NCBI GenBank assembly: GCA_949283695.1
Contig: CASDTX010000016.1
Location: forward strand, 62,001 to 126,000
Direction of reading: 5' to 3'
Length of the DNA: 64,000 nt
Source of the DNA: an uncultured Eubacteriales bacterium
Lineage (GTDB): Bacteria; Bacillota; Clostridia; Lachnospirales; Lachnospiraceae
Part shown: positions 47,222 through 55,416 of the stretch, one piece after another
Numbering within the stretch: the stretch's first letter is position 1
Layout of the letters: each line of letters starts with the position of its first letter
The notes under the pieces: model-generated
Told to the model about the DNA's origin: nothing
What the model saw: only the letters and a program-made list of their open reading frames with translations
The model's database searches: none
Program-made: the position numbers and the translations under genes

Positions 47222-48217
47222 ATGAAGCAGAAAGGGATCAAAATCATTCTGACAGCGGTGTCTGCTGTTATTCTCCTTGCCGGCTGCAAGGAAAATGTAG
47301 GGACTCCAGAAGATAATGCTGTAGTAGAAGAACCGGAGGAAGACAATCAACAGACGGAGGGAGGACGTCTGATCGGGCTGAGCTGTCCGGATCTGGAGGA
47401 TCCCTTTTATTATGTGCTCAAAGAGTGTATCAAGACAGAACTTGAGGAGCATGGGGACCAGATTCTGGTTCAGAGCGCCGGCGGGGATGCCGGGCAGCAG
47501 AAGGAACAGATCGTGAAGATGATTGATTCCGGGATTGATGCGCTGGTGATCTGGCCGACAGATCCGGAAGCGCTGGATCCGTCTTTGGAAGCGCTGGATA
47601 AGGCCGGGATTCCGGTTGTGGATCTGGGAGTCCGGCTGAAAGATGCCGGATCTGCGGAAGCATTCATCGGGATCGACGGCAGTAATGCAGGAAGCGTCTG
47701 CGCTGAGGATCTGAAAGAGAAGAGACCGGACGGAGGAACGCTTGTCATTGTCGACAGTCCGGACAGTATCTCTGTGAATGAGCGTATTACCGGATTCGAA
47801 GAAAAGATTGCAAACAGTGGATTTGAGGTGGTGGAGCGGATCGACGCAGGAAGCGGGACAGATACCGTGAAGAGCAGGATGGCCCAGACCTTAAGCGATA
47901 ATCCGAAGCTGGATGCCGTTATGTGCGGAAGTGACCAGATGGCTCTGGAGGTGCTGGAGGCTCTGGAAGAAGCCGGACAGGAGAATGTTCTTGTATACAG
48001 TGTGGGCGGTTCGCCGGAGGTGAAAACGGTTCTGGCAGAGCCGGGAAGCTCTATGGCCGGCGTCGGCGCACTGTCCCCGATTCATATGGGCAAGCAGGCG
48101 GGAGAAACCGTAATCGCGGTCTTAGAAGGCGGGGACTACGAGAAAGAATTCTATGTAGAGACATTTTTTATTGGCCGGGAGAATGTTGAGATGTACGGGA
48201 CAGACGGCTGGCAGTGA
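47222..48217 (+). CDS. Substrate-binding lipoprotein, ribose-binding (type 1 periplasmic) family
   Basis: A 331-residue lipoprotein with signal peptide and lipobox LLAGC (Cys at about residue 22), an acidic linker rich in Glu, then a two-lobed sugar-binding domain of the RbsB type (RLIGLSCPDLEDPFYYVLKE, IDALVIWPTDPEAL, GIPVVDLGV, DAVMCGSDQMALEVLEAL). The usual ABC ATPase and permease are missing from the neighbourhood, so it may be a sensor part or use a transporter encoded elsewhere. The ligand is unknown. The GH13-like gene starts 14 bases after its stop. Confidence 0.85.
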   Translation: MKQKGIKIILTAVSAVILLAGCKENVGTPEDNAVVEEPEEDNQQTEGGRLIGLSCPDLEDPFYYVLKECIKTELEEHGDQILVQSAGGDAGQQKEQIVKMIDSGIDALVIWPTDPEALDPSLEALDKAGIPVVDLGVRLKDAGSAEAFIGIDGSNAGSVCAEDLKEKRPDGGTLVIVDSPDSISVNERITGFEEKIANSGFEVVERIDAGSGTDTVKSRMAQTLSDNPKLDAVMCGSDQMALEVLEALEEAGQENVLVYSVGGSPEVKTVLAEPGSSMAGVGALSPIHMGKQAGETVIAVLEGGDYEKEFYVETFFIGRENVEMYGTDGWQ

Positions 48218-48231
48218 GAAAGGAACGGAAT

Positions 48232-50052
48232 ATGAAGAAAACGACAGGAAGGCCGCAGCCCTTTGGCGCAGCCGTAGAAGGAAGCAGAGTGAACTTCGCA
48301 GTACAGGTGCGCGCCGGCAAGACCTGTGAGCTTCTGCTTTACAGAAAAGGGCGAAAAAGTCCGCAGATCAGTTATGACATGCCGGAGGAAGAAGGGATCG
48401 GTGAGGTCCGGTTCCTGGCAGTAGAAGAGATCAACCCGGAGCAGTATGAATATAATTTCCTGATTGACGGGAAGGTTACCGTCGATCCTTTCGTGCGTGA
48501 ACTTACCGGGAGAGAAACGTTCGGGAAAAGGAAGGAAAGCTCCGAACATGCGGTCCGCGGGAAGCTGGTACGGCCGGAATATGACTGGAAGGGAGACGCA
48601 AGACTGGGGCTTCCATGGAATGATGTGGTTGCGTACAGTCTCCACGTGCGGGGATTTACAAAGCACAGTTCTTCAAAGGTACCGCATAAAGGCACCTATC
48701 AGGGTGTGATCGAGAAAATCCCTTATCTGAAGGAGCTGGGCATCAATCAGATCCAGTGTATGCCGGTCTATGAGTTTGAAGAGTGTACGAAGACGAAAGT
48801 GAATTACTGGGGATATGGACCGGCTTATTATTTCGCGCCCAAGGAAGCTTATGCCTCCGGGAATTCGGCGGTCCGTGAACTCAAAGATATGATCCGCGAA
48901 TGTCACAGCGCGGGCATTGAGGTTGTTCTGGAGATGCCGTTTACGGCAGAGATCTCTGCCCACACGGCTGTGGAATGTCTGCGTTTCTATATGCTGGAGT
49001 ATCATGTGGACGGGTTCGTGATCAACCCGTACAGCGTTCCGTGGGAGATCCTGTCAGCGGATCCGCTACTGAAAGCGGTGAAACTGATGCGCAAAGATGA
49101 CGCCTTTCAGAATATTATGCGGCGTTTCCTGAAGGGTGATGAAAATATGGTAAATGACGTGATGTGGGCACTCTGGCACAATTCCTCTGTGGACGGGAAG
49201 TGCAACTATATCACCACCCAGACCGGGTTTACCATGTGGGATCTGGTGTCCTATGACTGGAAGCATAATGAAGACAACGGCGAGAATAATACGGACGGCC
49301 CGGACTACAATTACAGCTGGAACTGCGGAGCGGAAGGCCCCAGCAGGAAGAAGGCGGTGATGGCTTTAAGGAACAGCCAGGTAAGAAACGCGTTTCAGCT
49401 CCTTCTGACTGCACAGGGCACACCGTGCATTCTTGCCGGCGACGAGTTCTTTAACAGCCAGAAAGGGAATAATAATGTATACTGTCAGGATAATGAGACG
49501 GGATGGGTGGACTGGAGCCGGCTCAAAACAGATGATTCTCTGTTCCGGTATGTGAAGGAACTGATCGCGTTCCGCCGGAAACATCCGTGTATGCACCAGG
49601 CGAAGGAACTGAAAGGGCTGGATCAGACTGCCTGCGGGCTTCCGGATGTGTCCTATCACGGAGAAAATGCATGGCAGGTGAACGCAGGCGTTCCCAGCCG
49701 GCAGCTGGGCGTGATGTACTCCGGGTCAGGGGTGAATGATGATGATTGCTTTGCAGCGTATAACATGCACTGGGAACCGCATCCCTTTGCACTTCCGTCT
49801 CCGGGGAAGGGGAAGGAATGGCTGGCGGCATCGATCCCCGGACAGGGCATCCTGGAGACACCGGCATGTCTGGAGAATCAGCAGCGGATGGAAATCGCGG
49901 GGCGCAGCATCGCACTTCTGGTAAGCAGAAAGAAGGAGAAGCCTGCCAGCACCGGCAGGAAGAAGAAGGCGAAACAGCCTGCCAGGACAGAATGCGCGGC
50001 AGAAGCTGAAAAAGAAAGCGTGAAAAAAGGCGGCGAAGAAAAGAAGTCATGA
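48232..50052 (+). CDS. GH13/isoamylase-like protein lacking catalytic residues (pseudoenzyme)
   Basis: A 606-residue homologue of GlgX/isoamylase glycogen-debranching enzymes: N-terminal CBM48-like domain (about 7-95), barrel region with NYWGYGPAYYFAP, and TGFTMWDLVSYDWKHNE plus YNYSWNCGAEG of the GlgX group. Residues of all four GH13 motifs are lost. DVVxNH becomes EMPFTA at 234-239; the nucleophile Asp of GFRFD is Asn265; the segment carrying the acid Glu is deleted; HD of region IV is Gln330-Thr331. It ends in a Lys-rich tail. It probably binds glucan without cleaving it. The next gene overlaps by ATGA. Confidence 0.85.
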   Translation: MKKTTGRPQPFGAAVEGSRVNFAVQVRAGKTCELLLYRKGRKSPQISYDMPEEEGIGEVRFLAVEEINPEQYEYNFLIDGKVTVDPFVRELTGRETFGKRKESSEHAVRGKLVRPEYDWKGDARLGLPWNDVVAYSLHVRGFTKHSSSKVPHKGTYQGVIEKIPYLKELGINQIQCMPVYEFEECTKTKVNYWGYGPAYYFAPKEAYASGNSAVRELKDMIRECHSAGIEVVLEMPFTAEISAHTAVECLRFYMLEYHVDGFVINPYSVPWEILSADPLLKAVKLMRKDDAFQNIMRRFLKGDENMVNDVMWALWHNSSVDGKCNYITTQTGFTMWDLVSYDWKHNEDNGENNTDGPDYNYSWNCGAEGPSRKKAVMALRNSQVRNAFQLLLTAQGTPCILAGDEFFNSQKGNNNVYCQDNETGWVDWSRLKTDDSLFRYVKELIAFRRKHPCMHQAKELKGLDQTACGLPDVSYHGENAWQVNAGVPSRQLGVMYSGSGVNDDDCFAAYNMHWEPHPFALPSPGKGKEWLAASIPGQGILETPACLENQQRMEIAGRSIALLVSRKKEKPASTGRKKKAKQPARTECAAEAEKESVKKGGEEKKS

Positions 50053-50627
50053 AGGCAGTACAGCATTTTCGGACCATAACAAAACATAAAATCCTTGTCA
50101 TGAAGGAATGCTTTCGGGTAGGGCTCTTCCGGCAGGGCCTGCTCCACGATCTGTCGAAGTACAGCTGGACAGAATTCCGGGTGGGATGTAAGTACTACCA
50201 GGGAACAAGGAGCCCCAATAACGCGGAGCGTGAGGACAGAGGGTATTCTTCTGCATGGCTGCATCACAAAGGAAGAAATAAGCATCACTATGAGTATTGG
50301 ATCGATTACAGTCTGGACGGAACTCATATGCTGACCGGGATGAAGATGCCGGTGCGGTATGTGGTAGAGATGTTTCTTGACCGGATCGCTGCCAGCAAGG
50401 TCTATAAGGGAAGCAGTTACCGGGACAGTGATCCGCTGGAATACTACCTGCACGGAAAGGCAGGGGAGCTGATGCACAGGGAGACCCGCGCTCTGCTGGA
50501 AAGACTTCTCCATATGCTGGCAGAGCAGGGCGAGGAGAAGACCTACCAGTATATCAGAGATAACGTGATGAAAAAGAAAAGAAGAACCAGAGTTGGGAGA
50601 AGACGGAAAGCCTCCCTCTCTGTATAA
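50049..50627 (+). CDS. DUF5662 family protein with HD-like histidine motifs
   Basis: A 192-residue soluble protein that I assign to DUF5662 from LFRQGLLHDLSKYSWTEF near the start and the later HHKGRNKHHYEYW. His33-Asp34 and the pairs His72/73 and His79/80 resemble a metal site of HD-type hydrolases, but activity is unproven. The last 20 residues are strongly basic (KKKRRTRVGRRRK). Its start codon overlaps the stop of the GH13-like gene by ATGA, so the two are translationally coupled. A terminator follows at once. Confidence 0.75.
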   Translation: MKAVQHFRTITKHKILVMKECFRVGLFRQGLLHDLSKYSWTEFRVGCKYYQGTRSPNNAEREDRGYSSAWLHHKGRNKHHYEYWIDYSLDGTHMLTGMKMPVRYVVEMFLDRIAASKVYKGSSYRDSDPLEYYLHGKAGELMHRETRALLERLLHMLAEQGEEKTYQYIRDNVMKKKRRTRVGRRRKASLSV

Positions 50628-50632
50628 CAAAG

Positions 50633-50680
50633 ATCCCCCGTAAATCGGCTGAAATCATTCACAGATTTACGGGGGATTTA
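50633..50680 (+). terminator. Terminator after the DUF5662 gene
   Basis: A 14-bp perfect stem (50633-50646 with 50664-50677) with a 17-base loop is followed by TTA. Confidence 0.7.
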
Positions 50681-50728
50681 CCCTCTCTTTACAAGAGCAC
50701 ACACGGTCGATAAAGAGAGGGTCCTTTT
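50680..50728. terminator. Second hairpin between DUF5662 and luxS genes
   Basis: A 12-bp perfect stem (50680-50691 with 50711-50722) is followed on the plus strand by CCTTTTC. It directly adjoins the first terminator and is just downstream of the luxS stop on the minus strand, so it may serve both genes. Confidence 0.55.
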
Positions 50729-50733
50729 CTGGT

Positions 50734-51213
50734 TTACGCGGGATAGTTTAACTGATCATCCTGAATGTCCGTGAGTACTTCTGTCAGATATTTCGCTGCC
50801 AGATACTTTGCCATTGGCAGATTCATATCCAGCCAGTTCCCGCAGTCTCTGGCAGAAGCTCCCGGGATCTCGCCTTCGTAGGAAGCGATAAAGGAGAACA
50901 TTTCCTGCATGAGAGGGAGAATGTCAGAAGACTGATAATCGCCTGCAAGCAGCAGGTAGAATCCGGTGCGGCAGCCCATGGGCCCGAAATAAATCATGCG
51001 GTCTTTATATTCTGCATGATTCCTCAGAAACGTAGCGCCCAGATGTTCGATGGTATGTACTTCTGCAGTGTTCATGACAGGCTCATCGTTGGGAGAGGTC
51101 ATGCGCAGGTCGAATGTGGTGATGGTTGTGCCGTTGAACTGATCTTTTCTTGACACATAGACACCGGGCACAAGGCGGATATGGTCAATGGTGAAGCTTG
51201 TGATTTTTTCCAT
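50734..51213 (-). CDS. luxS: S-ribosylhomocysteine lyase LuxS
   Basis: Splits S-ribosylhomocysteine into homocysteine and the autoinducer-2 precursor, and so recycles the methyl cycle. The 159 residues carry the metal ligands His53 and His57 (HTIEH) and Cys124 (ARDCGN), with Cys81 in GPMGCRTGFYL as the catalytic thiol. The ATG at 51213 is set by the family start (MEKITSFTIDHIRL) and AAGGGAACC upstream; a longer in-frame reading to 51336 runs through the promoter and is rejected. No pfs or metabolic partner is adjacent. Confidence 0.96.
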   Translation of the reverse strand: MEKITSFTIDHIRLVPGVYVSRKDQFNGTTITTFDLRMTSPNDEPVMNTAEVHTIEHLGATFLRNHAEYKDRMIYFGPMGCRTGFYLLLAGDYQSSDILPLMQEMFSFIASYEGEIPGASARDCGNWLDMNLPMAKYLAAKYLTEVLTDIQDDQLNYPA

Positions 51214-51257
51214 AGCGGTTCCCTTTCTGAGCGATTTGCGAAATTTGTCTGAAAGAG

Positions 51258-51286
51258 ATTTTAGCACGCTTCGCATGGAAATACAA
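51258..51286 (-). promoter_or_regulatory. Sigma-A promoter for luxS
   Basis: On the minus strand TTGTAT (51281-51286) and TAAAAT (51258-51263) are 17 bases apart, about 45 bases before the luxS start. Confidence 0.6.
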
Positions 51287-51303
51287 GGCTGCAGTTCTTG
51301 GGA

Positions 51304-51332
51304 TTGACGTTTGGGTGAAGAAGTGTTACAGT
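51304..51332 (+). promoter_or_regulatory. Promoter for the histidine phosphatase/beta-CASP operon
   Basis: TTGACG at 51304-51309 and TACAGT at 51327-51332 are 17 bases apart. The -35 lies only 17 bases from the -35 of the divergent luxS promoter, so the two polymerase sites face back to back. Confidence 0.55.
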
Positions 51333-51398
51333 TCACACGGAAGCTGAAGTGCGGATCCTTTTAGGAGCCAATGAGAACAAATGGAAGGAGCAGGAAGT

Positions 51399-52058
51399 AT
51401 GATATTATATATAATCCGCCACGGCGAGACAGACTGGAACCGGGTTCACCGGGTACAGGGACTTACCGATATCCCCCTGAATGACTACGGGCGGCGTCTG
51501 GCCATGGAGACAGCAGAAGGAATGAAAGAGATCCCCATTGATCTGTGCTACACAAGTCCTCTTATCAGAGCGAAGGAGACTGCCCAGATCGTACTTGGCG
51601 GCAGGGATGTACCGATGTATGATGAGGCCCGGATCAGAGAGCTGAGCTTCGGCAGCTATGAGGGTCTGTTCAGCGGCGGGGAGCACCCGGAGGAAGGAAG
51701 CGCAGAATTCAACCGGTTCTTCACAGATACGGCCAACTATCTTCCGCCGGCGGACGCAGAGACTATTCCCCAGCTCTATGAGCGGACAGGAGATTTCTTA
51801 AACGAGATGTGTACCCGGGAAGATCTGCAGGAGAAAAGAATCCTGGTAGCTACACACGGTGCGGCCATGACTGCCCTGCTCAACCGGATCAAAGGCAATC
51901 TGTCTGTGGCTGATTTCTGGAGAGATAAGGTGCCGCCGAACTGTGCGGTGACGGTGGCAGAGATCAGAGGAGGAGTCCCCCGGATCCAGGCGGAAGGGCT
52001 GATTTTTGGCAAATCGGAAGTCTGCCTCGACAACAAGGTTCTGCCGATGTTACAATAG
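51399..52058 (+). CDS. Histidine phosphatase family protein (phosphoglycerate-mutase-like)
   Basis: A 219-residue member of the histidine phosphatase superfamily. The catalytic RHG motif is at the start (LYIIRHGETDWN), followed by VQGLTDIPLNDYGRRLA, CYTSPLIRAKETAQIV, the acid/base region ELSFGSYEG and the second His in VATHGAAMTALL. These enzymes act on small phosphorylated metabolites; the substrate here cannot be assigned. The ATG at 51399 follows AAGGAGCAGG. A beta-CASP nuclease gene starts 29 bases downstream in what looks like an operon. Confidence 0.88.
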   Translation: MILYIIRHGETDWNRVHRVQGLTDIPLNDYGRRLAMETAEGMKEIPIDLCYTSPLIRAKETAQIVLGGRDVPMYDEARIRELSFGSYEGLFSGGEHPEEGSAEFNRFFTDTANYLPPADAETIPQLYERTGDFLNEMCTREDLQEKRILVATHGAAMTALLNRIKGNLSVADFWRDKVPPNCAVTVAEIRGGVPRIQAEGLIFGKSEVCLDNKVLPMLQ

Positions 52059-52087
52059 AAGAAAAGCGTAAAGGCTGGTGAAGACTT

Positions 52088-53692
52088 ATGAAGCTTACTT
52101 TTATCGGAGCAGCCCATGAGGTTACGGGGAGCTGTCATCTGCTTCAGGCGGCGGGAAAGAATATTCTGATCGACTGCGGGATGGAACAGGGACCTGACCT
52201 CTATGAAAATCCGGGACTGCCGATCCCGGAGAAGGATGTGGACTATGTGTTTCTGACGCATGCCCATATCGATCATTCCGGTATGCTGCCAAAGCTTGCG
52301 AAGAACGGATTTCAGGGTCATATTTTTGCCACATTTGCCACAGTGGATCTGTGCAACATTATGCTGCGGGACAGTGCGCACATCCAGGAATTCGAGGCAG
52401 AGTGGCGCAACAGGAAGGGCAAGCGGGCAGGCAAACCGGAGTATGAACCTGTGTATACCATGCAGGACGCGATTGCGGCCATTGAACGTCTTGTCCCGTG
52501 CCAGTACGGAGAGAGAATCACCATCTGTGACGGGATTCAGATCCGGTTCACAGATGTGGGCCACCTGCTGGGATCTGCCAGCATTGAAGTGTGGGCTTCC
52601 GAAGAAGGGACCACGAAGAAGATTGTATTCTCCGGAGATGTGGGCAATCTGGATCAGCCGATTATCAAGGATCCTACCTACACGGAGAGCGCGGACTATG
52701 TTGTGATAGAGTCCACCTACGGGAACCGGGTTCACTCGGCAGAGAAGCCGGACTACCTGGGAGAATTCACCCGGATTATGAGGGAGACATTTGCCCGCGG
52801 AGGCAACCTGGTGATTCCTTCGTTTGCGGTGGGCAGGACGCAGGAGATGCTCTATTTTATCCGGGAGATCAAGGAGAAGGACCTCCTGCCGGAGTACCGG
52901 GACTTTGAGGTCTATCTGGACAGTCCGCTGGCCATTGAGGCGACAAAAGTATTCACGATGAACATGCGGGACTGTTTTGACAAGGAAGCCATGGCTCTGG
53001 TGAACGCGGGGATTAATCCGCTGGTATTTCCGGGACTTCATACATCCACCACAAGTGAGGATTCGAAGCTGATCAACTTTATCGACAAGCCGAAGGTGAT
53101 CATCTCTGCGTCCGGCATGTGCGATGCAGGACGGATCCGCCACCACTTAAAACATAATCTCTGGAGGCCGGAGTGTACGATCCTTTTCGTTGGCTACCAG
53201 GCCCAGGGGACCCTTGGGCGCAGGCTTCTGGAAGGGGAGAAGGACATCAAGCTCTTCGGGGAACCGATTGAAGTCCATGCCCGGATCGAAAGCCTTCACG
53301 GCGTCAGCGGACATGCGGACATGAACGGCCTGCTGAGATGGATTGAGGCGTTCCGGACGCCGCTTGAAAGGGTGTTTGTCGTGCATGGGGAAGACAGTGT
53401 GACCGAAGAGTTCGCAGCGCTGGTTCAGGAGAAAACAGGATATCGCGCGTGGGCACCGTATCCGTGCTGCGAGGCGGATCTGCTCACAAATGAGATTGTC
53501 AGCGAAGGCGTGCGCATTCCGGTGAAAGCCAAGAAAGCAGCTCAGCGCAGGGCGGATACAGCATTCGATCGTCTGGTGGCTGCGGGCAGGCGGCTGCTTG
53601 ACGTGATCTACAGAAATGAAGGCCTGTCCAATAAAGACAAGGCCAAGTTCGAGACACAGATCAATAATCTTGCCGATAAGTGGGAAGACTGA
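52088..53692 (+). CDS. Metallo-beta-lactamase/beta-CASP RNase-like protein
   Basis: A 534-residue nuclease-type protein of the YSH1/CPSF-73-like group. The metal site is in FLTHAHIDHSG near residue 57-67. Further signatures are VGHLLGSASIEV, FSGDVGNLDQPII, VIESTYGNR, the beta-CASP motif VIPSFAVGRTQEMLY, SASGMCDAGRIRHHL and the final VSGHADMNGL with its histidine. It is longer than the usual bacterial member by a C-terminal helical segment of about 70 residues. RNA cleavage is expected, but the target is unknown. Confidence 0.88.
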   Translation: MKLTFIGAAHEVTGSCHLLQAAGKNILIDCGMEQGPDLYENPGLPIPEKDVDYVFLTHAHIDHSGMLPKLAKNGFQGHIFATFATVDLCNIMLRDSAHIQEFEAEWRNRKGKRAGKPEYEPVYTMQDAIAAIERLVPCQYGERITICDGIQIRFTDVGHLLGSASIEVWASEEGTTKKIVFSGDVGNLDQPIIKDPTYTESADYVVIESTYGNRVHSAEKPDYLGEFTRIMRETFARGGNLVIPSFAVGRTQEMLYFIREIKEKDLLPEYRDFEVYLDSPLAIEATKVFTMNMRDCFDKEAMALVNAGINPLVFPGLHTSTTSEDSKLINFIDKPKVIISASGMCDAGRIRHHLKHNLWRPECTILFVGYQAQGTLGRRLLEGEKDIKLFGEPIEVHARIESLHGVSGHADMNGLLRWIEAFRTPLERVFVVHGEDSVTEEFAALVQEKTGYRAWAPYPCCEADLLTNEIVSEGVRIPVKAKKAAQRRADTAFDRLVAAGRRLLDVIYRNEGLSNKDKAKFETQINNLADKWED

Positions 53693-53709
53693 TTTGTCAA
53701 GGAGTAAAA

Positions 53710-53742
53710 GTTTATAAAATTTTCCTGCTTCCGGAATATCTT
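53710..53742 (+). promoter_or_regulatory. Possible sigma-F-type promoter before sigG
   Basis: GTTTATA at 53710-53716 is followed 16 bases later by GGAATATCTT at 53733-53742. This resembles the GG-containing -10 of forespore sigma-F promoters with two mismatches. sigG is a known sigma-F target in Bacillus, which motivates the call. Confidence 0.35.
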
Positions 53743-53795
53743 TTCCACTGAGTGAGAATCATTCTAATTAGAAATTGCTTAGGAGGATTCTTGCG

Positions 53796-54578
53796 ATGAT
53801 GGTGAACAAGGTTGAACTGTGCGGCGTAAATACGTCGAAGCTTCCGCTTCTGAAAGAGGAGGAGAAGGAAGAGCTGCTGAAGAGGATTCAGGCAGGGGAC
53901 GAGGAAGCACGGGAAAAATATATCAAAGGGAATCTGCGGCTGGTGCTGAGCGTGATCAAGCGTTTTGAGAGCAGCAGTGAGAATGCGGATGATCTTTTCC
54001 AGATCGGCTGCGTAGGGCTTATGAAGGCCGTGGATCATTTTGATCCCAGCCGGCTGGTGAAGTTCTCAACGTATGCGGTTCCCATGATCATCGGCGAGAT
54101 CCGGAGGTATTTAAGAGACAACAGTCCGATCCGGGTCAGCAGGTCATTAAGAGATACAGCTTACAAGGCAATCTATGCGAAAGAGGGATACATCCGGCAG
54201 CATATGAAGGAACCTACCGTGCAGGAGATCGCAGACGAGATCGGCATCGACAAGGAGGATGTGGTCTACGCGCTGGACGCGATCCAGCAGCCTGTGAGTC
54301 TGCACGAGCCGGTGTACAGTGACGGCGGAGATACGCTGTATGTGATGGACCAGGTCAGTGACAAGACGAACCGGGAAGAGAACTGGGTGGAAGAGCTGTC
54401 ATTGGAAGCGGCTATGGAAAGGCTGAATGAGCGGGAACGGTACATTATCACGCTGCGGTTCTTCGAGGGGAAAACCCAGATGGAAGTGGCGGATCAGATC
54501 CGGATCTCTCAGGCTCAGGTCAGCAGGCTGGAGAAAAACGCGCTGAAAACCATGCGCAGATATCTTCTCGGGGAATAA
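53796..54578 (+). CDS. sigG: RNA polymerase sporulation sigma factor sigma-G
   Basis: The late forespore sigma factor. The 260 residues begin NKVELCGVNTSKLPLLK, diagnostic for sigma-G (Bacillus: NKVEICGVDTSKLP), and include FSTYAVPMIIGEIRRYLRDN, IRVSRSLRDTAYKA and the region 4 ending TQMEVADQIRISQAQVSRLEK. I chose the ATG at 53796, with AGGAGG nine bases upstream; a longer reading from a TTG at 53775 precedes the ribosome site. Here sigG stands apart from spoIIGA-sigE, unlike in Bacillus. Confidence 0.95.
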   Translation: MMVNKVELCGVNTSKLPLLKEEEKEELLKRIQAGDEEAREKYIKGNLRLVLSVIKRFESSSENADDLFQIGCVGLMKAVDHFDPSRLVKFSTYAVPMIIGEIRRYLRDNSPIRVSRSLRDTAYKAIYAKEGYIRQHMKEPTVQEIADEIGIDKEDVVYALDAIQQPVSLHEPVYSDGGDTLYVMDQVSDKTNREENWVEELSLEAAMERLNERERYIITLRFFEGKTQMEVADQIRISQAQVSRLEKNALKTMRRYLLGE

Positions 54579-54587
54579 ACGGGAGAA

Positions 54588-54654
54588 CAGCCGCAGGGAC
54601 GGCTATAGAAGCAGCCACCGGGACGGCCATAGAAGCAGCCGCAGGAGCAGATAG
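54588..54654. repeat. 24-base tandem repeats after sigG
   Basis: Two 24-base units (54588-54611 and 54612-54635, three differences) and a partial third (54636-54654) run head to tail. Each begins CAGCC and the full units end ATAGAAG. They are non-coding as far as I can see and lie in the 166-base gap before the HAD phosphatase gene. Confidence 0.8.
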
Positions 54655-54744
54655 CGGCCTGGTATGGGCGGAGACGGGCGTATCATTTCAGAGCAGGCGG
54701 CTGAAAATACACACAGAGAAAAGAGAAGAGAGGATGAGGAAGCC

Positions 54745-55416
54745 ATGTACAAGGCATGTATATTTGATCTGGACGGAACACTGACAGATACGCTGGAGTC
54801 GCTGACCTATTCGGTCAACGAGACGATGAAAGAGATCGGGATGCCGATGATCACAGAAGATCAGTGCCGGCAGTTCGTCGGCAACGGAGCCAGGGTTCTG
54901 ATTCAGAAGGCATTGCTGGCAGGAGGCGATGCGGAGCTGACCCTGTTTGACAGGGCGTTTGCAGCATACGGCCGCATCTTCGATGAGAACTGCACCTACC
55001 ATGTCAGCCCCTACCCGGGGATCTGCGGGATGCTCAGAACGATGAAAGAGCGCGGAATGAAGCTGGGGGTGGTCTCCAACAAACCGGACCGGCAGGCCGT
55101 CCATGTGGTGGAAGAGATCTTCGGGAAGGGAACGTTCGACCAGATACACGGCCAGAGAGAGGGCGTGCCCAGAAAGCCGGATCCGGCGGCACTTCTTTCC
55201 ATGGCAGAGGTCTTCGGGGCAGATCCGTCGGAAACCCTTTACATCGGTGATTCCGAGGTGGACGGACAGGCCGGGAAGGCAGCCCGGATGACGACGGTAC
55301 TTGTGTCCTGGGGGTTCCGGTCCCGCAGTGTACTGGAAGAGGCGGCTCCGGACCGGATCGCAGATTCAGCAGAGGAGATCCTTGAGATCATAAAAGGAGA
55401 GGAGAGAGATACATGA
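54745..55416 (+). CDS. HAD-family phosphatase, phosphoglycolate-phosphatase-like
   Basis: A 223-residue haloacid-dehalogenase hydrolase with motif I FDLDGTLTDT at the start, a helical cap (about 15-90), motif II VVSNKP, Lys of motif III in RKPDPAAL and motif IV YIGDSEVDGQAGKAA. The closest known group is phosphoglycolate phosphatase (Gph) and pyrophosphatase PpaX; the substrate is not determined. The ATG at 54745 is fixed by the family start, and the ribosome site AGGATGAGGA is modest. A small gene overlaps its stop by ATGA. Confidence 0.87.
   Translation: MYKACIFDLDGTLTDTLESLTYSVNETMKEIGMPMITEDQCRQFVGNGARVLIQKALLAGGDAELTLFDRAFAAYGRIFDENCTYHVSPYPGICGMLRTMKERGMKLGVVSNKPDRQAVHVVEEIFGKGTFDQIHGQREGVPRKPDPAALLSMAEVFGADPSETLYIGDSEVDGQAGKAARMTTVLVSWGFRSRSVLEEAAPDRIADSAEEILEIIKGEERDT

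Noticed and set aside
51776-53146. 456-codon open frame on the minus strand opposite the phosphatase and beta-CASP genes
   Set aside because: It spans two well-supported genes in the opposite direction and encodes no recognisable protein family.
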